Assembly (NCBI RefSeq): GCF_020171315.1
Contig: NZ_JAIUZP010000015.1
Location: forward strand, 1 to 64,000
Direction of reading: 5' to 3'
DNA: 64,000 bases
DNA from: Pseudooceanicola nanhaiensis
GTDB taxonomy: Bacteria > Pseudomonadota > Alphaproteobacteria > Rhodobacterales > Rhodobacteraceae
In this document: positions 48,439-56,596 of the stretch, piece by piece
How the letters are laid out: the number at the start of each line of letters is the position of its first letter
Numbering within the stretch: the first letter of the stretch is position 1
Program-made: the position numbers and the translations under genes
Notes under the pieces: model-generated
The model's database searches: none
Seen by the model: the letters and a program-made list of their open reading frames with translations, nothing else
What the model was told of the DNA's origin: nothing

Positions 48439-48459
48439 TGTACCTGCGGGTGGGCGGGA

Positions 48460-48888
48460 TCAGCCGATGCTGACCAACTCCACGTCGAAGGTCAACGCCT
48501 TGCCAGCCAGCGGGTGGTTGGCGTCGAGCACGAGTTGCGTGTCGGTCACCTCGGCGATCACCACGTTCATCGCCTGACCGTCCTGGGTCTGCACCTGAAG
48601 CTGGGTGCCGGGTTCGGTCGGGATGTGGTCGGGGACATTGGCGCGGTCCACGGCCTGCATCCGCTCGGGCATATGCTCGCCATAAGCCTCTGCCGCCTCG
48701 ACGCGGACCTTGCGGGTTTCGCCCACTTCCATACCCATGAGGCCCTTTTCGAGGCCGGGGATGATCTGGCCCGCGCCCAGTTCGAAGGTCAGCGGATCGC
48801 GGCCTTCGGAGCTGTCGAAGACAGAGCCGTCATCGAGGGTGCCTTTGTAGTGGAGATGCAGCGTGTCGCCCGGCTTTGCCTGGGTCAT
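48460..48888 (-). CDS. FKBP-type peptidyl-prolyl isomerase (SlyD-like, short)
   Basis: Isomerases of this type speed proline isomerisation and often act as chaperones. The 142-residue protein starts MTQAKPGDTLHLHYKGTLDDG, with the FKBP pattern SSEGRDPLTFELGAGQIIPGLEKGLMGM and VEAAEAYGEH, an inserted flap as in SlyD (about residues 75-120), and HPLAGKALTFDVELV. It lacks the histidine-rich nickel-binding tail of E. coli SlyD. AAAGGA precedes the ATG at 48888. Confidence 0.92.
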   Translation of the reverse strand: MTQAKPGDTLHLHYKGTLDDGSVFDSSEGRDPLTFELGAGQIIPGLEKGLMGMEVGETRKVRVEAAEAYGEHMPERMQAVDRANVPDHIPTEPGTQLQVQTQDGQAMNVVIAEVTDTQLVLDANHPLAGKALTFDVELVSIG

Positions 48889-49060
48889 GTCGGGTATCCT
48901 TTCGGGGGGAGTGCGTGACTTTGGCGAGGCCGCTTTCGGGGCGGGTGGCTCGCGCGTTCCCCTGAAAACTGGCAACTCCGGGCCCGGATGTAAAGGTTTC
49001 CTCAGAAAATCGACCTGTCACGCGCGGCTCACGGGGCGTAAACCTTGGGGGCAGAAGGCC

Positions 49061-50224
49061 TCAGGGGGCCGGTTCCGCGTCCCCGAAGACCGAGCGCCAC
49101 TGCGCGATGAAGCTGGCGCGGCGCTGCCGGTCGCGGGCGATGAGCAGCGTCGGGTCGATCTCTACCGCGCGTTCCGAGCTCTCCGGCAGGCCCTGCACAT
49201 CCGGGTCGCGCTCGAAGACGAGGCCGCTGCGACGCAGGATCTCGCGCCCTTCCGGGCCGAGGAGGTAATCGAGCAGGCGCTGCGCGGCCTCGGGCTTTTC
49301 GGCGCTGCGCGGGATCATGTAGGCCCGCGACAGGAAGAGCGTGTAATCCTCGGGCAGGATCACCCCGACGGTCGCGTTCAGCCCCGGCGTGGATTGCGGC
49401 TGAAGGTAGGAGCCGAGGACGTTGTAGGCGATCAGGTAGCGCCCCTCGGCCACGCCTTCGATGATCTCGGCAGAGCAGCAGGTGGCGACGGCGTCGATCC
49501 GGGCGAAGCCCTCCAGCAGCGCGCCGAAGGTGGTGGCCTCAAGGCTGTCGGCGAAGGCCAGCAGATAGCCGAGGCCCGAGGCCTCGATGTCATAGGTCGC
49601 CACGCGCCCGAAGTAGCGCGGATCGGCGCGGCGCATCAGGTCGAGCAGTTCGAACCGGGTGCGCGGGGCCTCGCCCGGGGGCATCAGGCGACGGTTGTAG
49701 ATCGTCACCACCGGTTCGTGGGTCACGCCCCAGAGCTCATCGCGCCAGCGGCGGGTTTCGGGCAGCGCCTGCGTGCGGGGCGAGCTGTAGCGCTGGGCGC
49801 AGGCGCTGTTCACCAGTTCGACCATCTGGTGCACGGCGGAGGAGAAGAGCACATCCGCCGGCCCCGCGCCGTCGCGGCACTGTTTGCGCGCCTCGGCATA
49901 GAGCGCGTTGGAGCCCCATTGCTCGTAGCGGATCGAAAGGTCCGGGTTGGCGGCGGTGAAGGCCTCCAGCGCCGGGCGCAGGATCGCGATGTCGGTGGTG
50001 GAATAGACCGTGAAGGGCGTGCCCTGCGCCGCGCCGAAGCGCGCCGTGGCCTCCTGCGCCGTCAGCGGCAGGGCGGGGAGGAGGGCAAGGGCTGCGGCGA
50101 GGATTGCGGCGCGGGCTCCTGTGCGAGGACGGCCAGCTGGTGGGCCCTCATGCGACGCGGCGCGGCCCGGTCCGGTCGGGGCGGGGCGAAAGCGGCGACG
50201 GAGCAGGGCGATGCGGGAGATCAT
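49061..50224 (-). CDS. Periplasmic binding protein coupled to the TctDE kinase
   Basis: A 387-residue family 1/6 (Fe3+-type) extracellular binding protein. An arginine-rich n-region of about 36 residues precedes a hydrophobic stretch AAILAAALALLPALP and a likely cleavage near TAQEA. The mature part has FTVYSTTDIAILRPALEAFTAANPDLSIRYEQWGSNALY and ends with AERxxDYLLGPEG-type and RRASFIAQWR sequence. Its ATG overlaps the kinase stop (ATGA), so the three genes form one coupled operon. No ABC permease or ATPase is nearby, which makes a signalling role, as with PgtC-type partners, more likely than import. Confidence 0.85.
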   Translation of the reverse strand: MISRIALLRRRFRPAPTGPGRAASHEGPPAGRPRTGARAAILAAALALLPALPLTAQEATARFGAAQGTPFTVYSTTDIAILRPALEAFTAANPDLSIRYEQWGSNALYAEARKQCRDGAGPADVLFSSAVHQMVELVNSACAQRYSSPRTQALPETRRWRDELWGVTHEPVVTIYNRRLMPPGEAPRTRFELLDLMRRADPRYFGRVATYDIEASGLGYLLAFADSLEATTFGALLEGFARIDAVATCCSAEIIEGVAEGRYLIAYNVLGSYLQPQSTPGLNATVGVILPEDYTLFLSRAYMIPRSAEKPEAAQRLLDYLLGPEGREILRRSGLVFERDPDVQGLPESSERAVEIDPTLLIARDRQRRASFIAQWRSVFGDAEPAP

Positions 50225-51666
50225 TGCGTCTCCTCCGGCAGGGGCAGGCGCAGGGCGACGCGGAAGCCGTTCTCGCTGCGGGCCATGGTCAGGCGCCCGC
50301 CAAAGGCGGTGGCCACCGCCTGCACGATCGACAGGCCGAGGCCTGCGCTCTGACCGCGCGCGGCAGCCGCGCGTTCGAAGCGGTTGCCGATCCGGGCCAT
50401 CAGGTCGTCCTCCGGGCCGGGGCCGCTGTCCTCGACCCAGAGCACGGCCTCGCGCCCTTCGGTACTGACCCCGATCCGCACGGGGGCAAGGCCATGGCGC
50501 AGCGCGTTGGAGAGCATGTTCTTCGCCGCTTCCTGCAACGACATCTCGTCGGCCAGCACGCAGACCTCCTCCTCGCCGATGAGCAGTTCCAGCTCGGCCC
50601 CGGGGGCGAGCAGCTGGTGGTCGCCGCTTTCCACGGCTTCCAGCGCCACGTCGCGCAGGTCGATGGCAAGGCGCGGCGCGCTGTCGGTGCGGTGGATCAC
50701 CAGCGCGCGCGACAGCATCTGGTCCAGCAATTCCCCCAGCGAGCGGGTCCGCGCGGCGAGGCGCGCCACCATTTGCTGGCGCTTGGCGACGTCCTCTTCC
50801 TCCAGCGCCAGTTCGGCCTGTGCGCGCAGGGCGGCCACAGGCGTGCGCAGCTGGTGCGCCGTGTCCGAGATCAGGTTGCGCATCGCTCCCACCTGCCGGT
50901 CGAGCCGCCCCATGAAGCGGTTCATGGCCTCCGTCATCACCGACAGCTCGGCGGGCAGGGGGGTGACGATGGGCGTCAGGTCATAGGGATCGCGCGCCAG
51001 CATCTCGTCCGCGATCCGCTCCATCGGGCGCAGTGCCGAGCGGATCACGAGCACCGATAGCCCCATCAGCATGAGGCCCAGCACCCCTGCCGCGATCAGC
51101 GCGTCGCGGGTCAGCACATAGGCCATGTCGTTCCGGGCCAGCATCGTCTGGCCCACGGTCACGCTGACCACGCCGGAATAGTCCCGTTCCGCGAATCGGC
51201 GCGGCACGGTGACGAAGCGCGCCTTCTCGCCCTGCATCCGCGCGTCGTAGAACACGGGGCCGGACCGGTCCCGGGCGCGGGCCTCGCGGGCCTCCCGCGA
51301 GGCGCCGGCGGGCGTGACGTCCTCCTGCCCGGTCAGCAGGGCGCCGCCCGCGTCGCGCACGGCATAGAAGATGCGGTCGTCCGGCGCCTGCGCCAGCAGT
51401 TCGAAGGCCGAGAGGGGCAGGGCGGTCACCGGGCCGCCGGTGACGATGGTGATCGATTCCGCGATGTCCTGCGCCGCGCCCAGAAGCAGCCGGTCATAGC
51501 TCTGTCGCGCGGCCTGCCGCCCGTAGGCGAGGCTGGCAATGGCCACCGCCACGCCGCCGACGAGGAGCAGCGCAAGCACGCTGCCGGTGACGCGGATCTG
51601 GATCGAGGCCGGAGACCGCACCCGGCGCCGGAGCGGCGGGCTGGCCGCGGGGCGGCGCTCAGCCAT
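50221..51666 (-). CDS. Sensor histidine kinase, TctE-like
   Basis: Inner-membrane kinase of 481 residues. Helices at about 28-48 and 189-209 enclose a sensor domain of about 140 residues; HAMP, then the H-box SDTAHQLRTPVAALRAQ with H271, N-box SNALRHG, and G-boxes EDSGPGPE and GLGLSIVQ. The start at 51666 gives an eight-base overlap with the response regulator gene; another ATG at 51687 is possible. With the downstream binding protein and divergent tctCBA it resembles TctE, which senses tricarboxylates. Confidence 0.9.
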   Translation of the reverse strand: MAERRPAASPPLRRRVRSPASIQIRVTGSVLALLLVGGVAVAIASLAYGRQAARQSYDRLLLGAAQDIAESITIVTGGPVTALPLSAFELLAQAPDDRIFYAVRDAGGALLTGQEDVTPAGASREAREARARDRSGPVFYDARMQGEKARFVTVPRRFAERDYSGVVSVTVGQTMLARNDMAYVLTRDALIAAGVLGLMLMGLSVLVIRSALRPMERIADEMLARDPYDLTPIVTPLPAELSVMTEAMNRFMGRLDRQVGAMRNLISDTAHQLRTPVAALRAQAELALEEEDVAKRQQMVARLAARTRSLGELLDQMLSRALVIHRTDSAPRLAIDLRDVALEAVESGDHQLLAPGAELELLIGEEEVCVLADEMSLQEAAKNMLSNALRHGLAPVRIGVSTEGREAVLWVEDSGPGPEDDLMARIGNRFERAAAARGQSAGLGLSIVQAVATAFGGRLTMARSENGFRVALRLPLPEETQ

Positions 51667-52330
51667 CTGCGTCGATCCGGTAGCCAAGGCCCCGCTGGGT
51701 GCTGATCGTGACGCCGGCCCCGGCGAGCTTCTTGCGCAGGCGCGCGATGTAGAGCTCGATCGCGTTCAGCCCGACATCGGCGTCGTTGAAGGCGAAAAGA
51801 CCGTTGTAGAGCCGCTCCTTGCTCTGCACCTGTCCGCGGTGGCGCAGCAGCAGCGCCAGAAGGGCGGCCTCGCGCCGGGTCAGGTCGACAGGGTCGCCAG
51901 CCACGCGGGCGGTCATCGAAGCGGGCGAGAAGCTGAGCGCGCCGAGGACAAGGTCCTCACTCTTCTGTTCGGCCTCGCGCCGCAGAAGCGCGCGCAGGCG
52001 GGCCTCCAGTTCGCGCTGGTCGAACGGCTTGACGAGGTAGTCATCCGCGCCGAGGTCCAGCGCCGTCACCCGGTCGTCCACGGTAAAGAGCGCGGTCAGC
52101 ATCAGCACCGGGGTCCGGTCGCCACGGGCGCGCAGGGATTGCAGCAGGTCGGTGCCGGACCGGCCGGGCAGGTTGATATCGAGAATCAGCGCGTCGTAGC
52201 TCTGCACCGCGAGGAAATCCTCGGCGGCCTCCACGCTGTCGGCATGATCGCAGGCCATGCCCGCCCGGGACAGGCGGATCGCCACGGCTTCGGCCATGTC
52301 GGTGGCGTCCTCGACGTACAGGATGCGCAT
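51659..52330 (-). CDS. OmpR-family response regulator, TctD-like
   Basis: The 223-residue protein has a receiver domain with D51 in LILDINLPGRSG, T/S and K105-type residues (TALF, KPFD), and an OmpR winged helix with RLRKKLAGAGVTISTQRGLGYR. The ATG at 52330, after GGAGGAGGAAGG, is preferred to the one at 52366. It is the first gene of the regulator-kinase-binding protein operon and diverges from tctC, which it probably activates. Confidence 0.92.
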   Translation of the reverse strand: MRILYVEDATDMAEAVAIRLSRAGMACDHADSVEAAEDFLAVQSYDALILDINLPGRSGTDLLQSLRARGDRTPVLMLTALFTVDDRVTALDLGADDYLVKPFDQRELEARLRALLRREAEQKSEDLVLGALSFSPASMTARVAGDPVDLTRREAALLALLLRHRGQVQSKERLYNGLFAFNDADVGLNAIELYIARLRKKLAGAGVTISTQRGLGYRIDADG

Positions 52331-52387
52331 GTGCCGGACCTTCCTCCTCCGCGGGGTGTCGTTCATTTTCTGCCCGCCGATTGGGCG

Positions 52388-52405
52388 GTGACAGGTTCGT
52401 GACAG
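52388..52405 (+). promoter_or_regulatory. Candidate TctD operator, direct repeat
   Basis: GTGACAG occurs at 52388-52394 and again at 52399-52405, an 11-base periodicity typical of OmpR-family tandem binding. It lies in the tctD-tctC gap, 120 bases before tctC. A poor promoter match (TTTCTA at 52425-52430) follows. Confidence 0.55.
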
Positions 52406-52525
52406 CTTTACCCGCTATCTCCTCTTTCTAGCCCGACGGGGGCGGAGCGCAATGCCCGGCCCGGACGGGCAGTTCGTCCCACGGCGCAGGAGGCGTCGCG
52501 GGCCCCGAATTGGAGGAGCACCAAT

Positions 52526-53515
52526 ATGATCTTCAAGGCAACCCGCCTGACCCTCGCCGCTGCGCTGCTGAGCGCCAGTGCGCTTTCCGTGGCCGCTCAG
52601 GGCTACACTCCCGAAAACCCCGAGTGCATCGCCCCCGCAAACCCGGGCGGCGGCTGGGACTTCACCTGCCGTCAGGTGGGCAAGTCGCTGCAGGACCAGG
52701 GCCTGATCGGCAAGACCATGCAGGTCGTCAACCTCGCCGGTGGCGGCGGTGGCGTAGCCTTCGCGGAAGTCGTCAACAAGCGCGCCGACGACAATGACCT
52801 GATCGTCGCGGCCTCGTCGGCCACGGCCACCCGTCTGGCGCAGGGCGCCTACCCGGGCAACACGATGGAGCAGGTCCGCTGGCTCGCCTCCATCGGCGCC
52901 GACTACGGCGTGATCGCCGTTGCTGCCGACAGCCCGATCCAGACGCTGCCCGAGCTGCTGGGCATGATCAAGGACGACCCGACCAAGGTGTCCGTCGCAG
53001 GCGGCTCCGCCGTGGGCGGCTGGGACCACCTCAAGGTCCTGATCGCCGCCAAGGCGGCCGGCGTCGAAGACGTGCGCCGGGTCAAGTACATCGCCTTCGA
53101 TGGCGGCGGCGAAGCCGTGACCCAGCTGCTGGCCGGCTCGGTCCAGGCCTTCACCGGCGACATCTCGGAAGCCAAGGGCTTCGTCGACAGCGGCGACATC
53201 AAGGTCCTCGCCGTCCTCGCACCCGACCGCCTGCCCGGCGAATTCAGCAAGTTCCCGACCGCCAAGGAGCAGGGCGTTGACGCCATCGGCGCCAACTGGC
53301 GCGGCTTCTACGCCCCGGGCAACATGTCCGACGACGCCTACAACGCGTGGGTCGGCAAGATCGGCGATCTCTATGCCTCCGACGAGTGGAAGGCGATCAT
53401 GGATGCCAACGGCCTTGCCCCCCTCGACCTCCAGGGTGATGCGTTCCAGTCCTTCGTAGAGGAAAGCGTGGCAGAGATCCGCGCCATCTCTCAAGAGATC
53501 GGCATCATCAAGTAA
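52526..53515 (+). CDS. tctC: Tricarboxylate transport, periplasmic binding protein TctC
   Basis: TctC captures citrate or related carboxylates for the TctAB membrane part. The 329-residue protein has a signal peptide (residues 1-24, MIFKATRLTLAAALLSASALSVAA) and the Bug/TctC fold: PECIAPANPGGGWDFTCRQVGKSL near residue 32 and IAFDGGGEAVTQLLAGSVQAFTGD in the second half. It starts the tctCBA operon; a stem-loop lies between it and tctB. Confidence 0.94.
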   Translation: MIFKATRLTLAAALLSASALSVAAQGYTPENPECIAPANPGGGWDFTCRQVGKSLQDQGLIGKTMQVVNLAGGGGGVAFAEVVNKRADDNDLIVAASSATATRLAQGAYPGNTMEQVRWLASIGADYGVIAVAADSPIQTLPELLGMIKDDPTKVSVAGGSAVGGWDHLKVLIAAKAAGVEDVRRVKYIAFDGGGEAVTQLLAGSVQAFTGDISEAKGFVDSGDIKVLAVLAPDRLPGEFSKFPTAKEQGVDAIGANWRGFYAPGNMSDDAYNAWVGKIGDLYASDEWKAIMDANGLAPLDLQGDAFQSFVEESVAEIRAISQEIGIIK

Positions 53516-53540
53516 GGCAGGGTCCCTCCCCCTGCCTTGA

Positions 53541-53579
53541 GGGGGCGCCGTTGCACCACTCCGGCGCCCCCGATTTTTT
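53541..53579 (+). terminator. Hairpin between tctC and tctB
   Basis: A perfect 10-bp stem GGGGGCGCCG/CGGCGCCCCC (53541-53550, 53562-53571) is followed by GATTTTTT. It is a good terminator and sits between the binding-protein gene and the permease genes, so it should lower their expression relative to tctC. Confidence 0.85.
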
Positions 53580-53613
53580 CTGTCTTCCCTGCTAGCCGAA
53601 TGAGGAGATCCCG

Positions 53614-54045
53614 ATGAGTGATCGCATTTTCGGTGTCCTGGGGCTGCTCCTTGCCATCGGGTTTGCCTTCGCTGCGACCCAGATCGAGGAGAGCTTCCTG
53701 TCCGACGCCGTGGGACCCAAGGCCTTCCCCCTGATCATCGCCACCATTCTCGGTGTCAGCTCTGCCGTCATCGCCTTCCGCCCCGATCCCGAGCCCGTGT
53801 GGCCCGGCCTCGGCCGTCTGGTCGAACTGCTGGCGGCCGTCGTCGTGATGGTTCTTTACGCCGAGTTCCTGCCGGTCGCAGGCTTCGTCTTCGCCACCGC
53901 CATTGCCGCCGCCTACCTGTCCTGGCGCCTCGGCAACGGGCCGATCGCCTCGGTTCTGACCGGCGTCGGCATCTCGGTCGGCATCTACGTCATTTTCCAC
54001 CTCGTGCTCGGGCTGTCGCTGGCCCGCGGCCCGTTCGGGTTCTGA
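53614..54045 (+). CDS. tctB: Tricarboxylate transport membrane protein TctB
   Basis: TctB is the small membrane subunit of the tripartite tricarboxylate transporter. The 143-residue protein has four hydrophobic segments (about residues 4-22, 38-58, 75-95, 108-133) and the short sequence SFLSDAVGPKAFPLIIA common in the family. It ends 10 bases before tctA. Confidence 0.9.
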   Translation: MSDRIFGVLGLLLAIGFAFAATQIEESFLSDAVGPKAFPLIIATILGVSSAVIAFRPDPEPVWPGLGRLVELLAAVVVMVLYAEFLPVAGFVFATAIAAAYLSWRLGNGPIASVLTGVGISVGIYVIFHLVLGLSLARGPFGF

Positions 54046-54055
54046 GGAGGCACCC

Positions 54056-55594
54056 ATGGACATGCTTGCATCCCTCGGCGACGGCTTCGCCATCGCCCTG
54101 ACCTGGCAGAACATCGGCCTCGCGCTGCTGGGCTGCTTCCTCGGCACCGTGATGGGCGCGCTGCCCGGCCTCGGGCCGTCGAACGGCGTCGCCATCCTGA
54201 TCCCGCTGGCCTTCACCCTCGGCCTCGGCGCGACGCCCTCGCTGATCCTGCTGACCTCGGTCTACTACGGGGCCATGTACGGCGGGCGGATCTCGTCGAT
54301 CCTGCTGGGCATTCCCGGTGACGAACCGGCAATGATGACCGTGCTCGACGGCTATCCAATGGCCAAGAAGGGCATGGCCGGCGAGGCGCTCTCGCTCTCG
54401 GGCATCGCGTCCTTCGTCGGGGCCTTCATCGCCACCTGGGGCCTGATCCTGCTGGCACCGCAGCTCGTCAAGATCGCGCTGCTCTTCGGCCCGGCGGAAT
54501 ACTTCGCGCTCTTCGCGCTGGCCTTCATGACCCTCGGCGGCGTCTCCTCGACCAACCAGGCGAAATCGGCCTTTGCCGCTGCGCTGGGCCTCGGCCTTGC
54601 CATGATCGGCGTCGACACCCAGACCGGCGTGCCGCGCTTCACCTTCGGCGAGGTGCACCTCTATGACGGTCTCGACTTCCTCGTCGCCATCGTCGGCCTC
54701 TTCGCCCTGTCCGAAGTGCTGATCTTCCTCGAGGAACGCCACGGCTCCGCCGATGCAGACGGCAAGAAGATCGTCGTCGGCCGCCTGACGCCCTCCTGGT
54801 CGATGCTGAAATCCTGCACGCCCACCATGCTGCGGACCTCGCTGCTGGGCTTCCTCGCCGGTGTTCTGCCGGGTGCGGGCGCCTCGCTCGGCTCCTTCAT
54901 CTCCTACTCGATGGAGAAGCGGCTGGTGGACAAGGAAAACACCTTCGGCACCGGTGATCCCCGCGGCGTGGCCGCCCCCGAGGCCGGCAACAACGCCGCC
55001 GCCGGTGGTGCCCTTGTGCCGATGCTGGCGCTCGGCGTGCCGGGCTCGGGCACGACCGCCGTGCTGCTGGCCGTGCTGCTGTCGCTGAACATCACCCCCG
55101 GTCCGCTGCTCTTCACCCAGAACCCCGACGTGGTCTGGGGCCTGATCGCCGCGCTGTTCATCGCCAACTTCATGCTGCTGGCCATGAACATCCCGATGGT
55201 GGGTATCTTCACCCGCGTGCTGATGATCCCGCCGAAGGTCCTGATGCCGCTGGTGGCCATGGTGTCCTTCGTCGGCATCTACGGCATCTCGGGCTCCAGC
55301 TTCGACCTGCTGGTCATGATCGGCTTCGGCGTCATGGGCTGGGGGCTGCGGAAACTGGACGTGCCGCTGGTGCCGATCATCCTCGGCACGCTGCTGGGGA
55401 ACGCGATGGAGAACAACCTCCGCCGCGCCGTGACCATCGACAACGGCAACTGGTTCACGCTGGTCGACAGCCCGCTGTCCATCGCTCTCTGGGCCATCGC
55501 GCTCATCGGTTTCGTGCTGCCGCTCATCATCGGCGCCCGGGTGAAATCGAAGATGCATGCCCGCAAGGATGAAGAAGGTGCGCTGTCCGACTAA
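54056..55594 (+). CDS. tctA: Tricarboxylate transport membrane protein TctA
   Basis: TctA is the large permease, about 12 helices, driven by an ion gradient. The 512-residue protein has the family signatures MGALPGLGPSNGVAILIPL near residue 35, YYGAMYGGRISSILLGIPGDEPAMMTVLDGYPMA, and the AVLLSLNITPGPLLF stretch. It is followed by a terminator at 55647. Confidence 0.95.
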   Translation: MDMLASLGDGFAIALTWQNIGLALLGCFLGTVMGALPGLGPSNGVAILIPLAFTLGLGATPSLILLTSVYYGAMYGGRISSILLGIPGDEPAMMTVLDGYPMAKKGMAGEALSLSGIASFVGAFIATWGLILLAPQLVKIALLFGPAEYFALFALAFMTLGGVSSTNQAKSAFAAALGLGLAMIGVDTQTGVPRFTFGEVHLYDGLDFLVAIVGLFALSEVLIFLEERHGSADADGKKIVVGRLTPSWSMLKSCTPTMLRTSLLGFLAGVLPGAGASLGSFISYSMEKRLVDKENTFGTGDPRGVAAPEAGNNAAAGGALVPMLALGVPGSGTTAVLLAVLLSLNITPGPLLFTQNPDVVWGLIAALFIANFMLLAMNIPMVGIFTRVLMIPPKVLMPLVAMVSFVGIYGISGSSFDLLVMIGFGVMGWGLRKLDVPLVPIILGTLLGNAMENNLRRAVTIDNGNWFTLVDSPLSIALWAIALIGFVLPLIIGARVKSKMHARKDEEGALSD

Positions 55595-55646
55595 GCGCAT
55601 CCACTGACCGGCCCGGGCGATGCTTGCACCCGGGCCGGAGACTGGA

Positions 55647-55676
55647 ACGGCCGCCTCAAGGGGCGGCCGTTTTTTT
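55647..55676. terminator. Terminator after tctA
   Basis: ACGGCCGCC (55647-55655) pairs with GGCGGCCGT (55662-55670) and a run of seven T follows. On the minus strand the stem follows the glycosyltransferase stop, but with only GAA-rich sequence it is a weaker stop there. Confidence 0.88.
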
Positions 55677-55681
55677 GTGGG

Positions 55682-56530
55682 TCAGAAGCTCAGGGCCGGG
55701 TAGGCGCGGGTATAGGCGCCCATGTCCCTGCGATAGGCCCGCACCGCCCGGGCGCGTTGCGACCAGAGGTCGAAGCGGTCCCGCTTCCAGGGCTTCTTGG
55801 GCCCGTGGAAATGCACCATTACATCCGGGAGCAGGGCGCTCTCGGAGGCATGGCCCCCCAGACGCCGGACAAACCCGCGCTGTTCCGCGGTGCGACCCCA
55901 GGACGAATTGTAGGCCGGGTTCAGCAGATGCGCCTCGCCGGGGTAGAGCAGGTTGAGGTGATCCTGATCGCCCATCCGCAGGCTCGACGCATGGGCCACG
56001 TCCTCCAGCCGGTCGAGGCCCTCGGGCCGGTTGCGCAGGGCATCGCAATCCATCAGCAGGACGCCCGCGTTGAAATACTCGGCCGGTGGCGCATCGCGCT
56101 CGCGCCGGCTGGCGCGCTTGGCCGTCATGAAGTCGCGGACCGCGCCCAAGGGCTTCCCGGCGAGGCCGAGCTTGCGCAGCGGCGCCACATCCCCCGTCAC
56201 CGCCACGTCGCCGTCGAGGTAGAGCACCCGCCCCGACAGGTGGCGCGGGATGAAGAGACGGCCCATGGTGGCGGCCGAGATGTGCGAGGCCTGCGACTGT
56301 GCCCCGGCCAGTTCGTCCGGTGTAATCGCCCGCGGGTGGAAGTCGCAGTTCGACGCCCCGCTTGCCACGGTTTCGACCGCCTTCCACTCCTCCGTCGTCA
56401 GCCCGTCGCCCCAGAAATGCACCTTCAGCTGTTCCGAGCTATGGCGCAGCATGCTCCACATGGTGAAGAGCGTCGGCCTGAGGAGACCGCCGTCCGTGAT
56501 CAGGACGACCTGAAGAATATCGCTGTGCAT
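55682..56530 (-). CDS. Family 8 glycosyltransferase
   Basis: Glycosyltransferases of this family transfer a sugar from a nucleotide sugar with retention. The 282-residue protein has the GT8-type fold: VVLITDGGLLRPTLFTMWSML at the start, the metal-binding DGD (D106, D108 in YLDGDVAV), the YFNAGVLLMDCDALR stretch near residue 152, GDQDHLN, and the C-terminal HFHGPKKPW motif. It is a single gene beside tctA and upstream of selD in the same orientation; the target is unknown, possibly a surface polysaccharide. Confidence 0.85.
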   Translation of the reverse strand: MHSDILQVVLITDGGLLRPTLFTMWSMLRHSSEQLKVHFWGDGLTTEEWKAVETVASGASNCDFHPRAITPDELAGAQSQASHISAATMGRLFIPRHLSGRVLYLDGDVAVTGDVAPLRKLGLAGKPLGAVRDFMTAKRASRRERDAPPAEYFNAGVLLMDCDALRNRPEGLDRLEDVAHASSLRMGDQDHLNLLYPGEAHLLNPAYNSSWGRTAEQRGFVRRLGGHASESALLPDVMVHFHGPKKPWKRDRFDLWSQRARAVRAYRRDMGAYTRAYPALSF

Positions 56531-56596
56531 GATGGGATCTCTTCGTGATTGGGGGGCGGGCTTCGGGTTGGGCAGGCGCGACCGGGGCCGCGCGCA

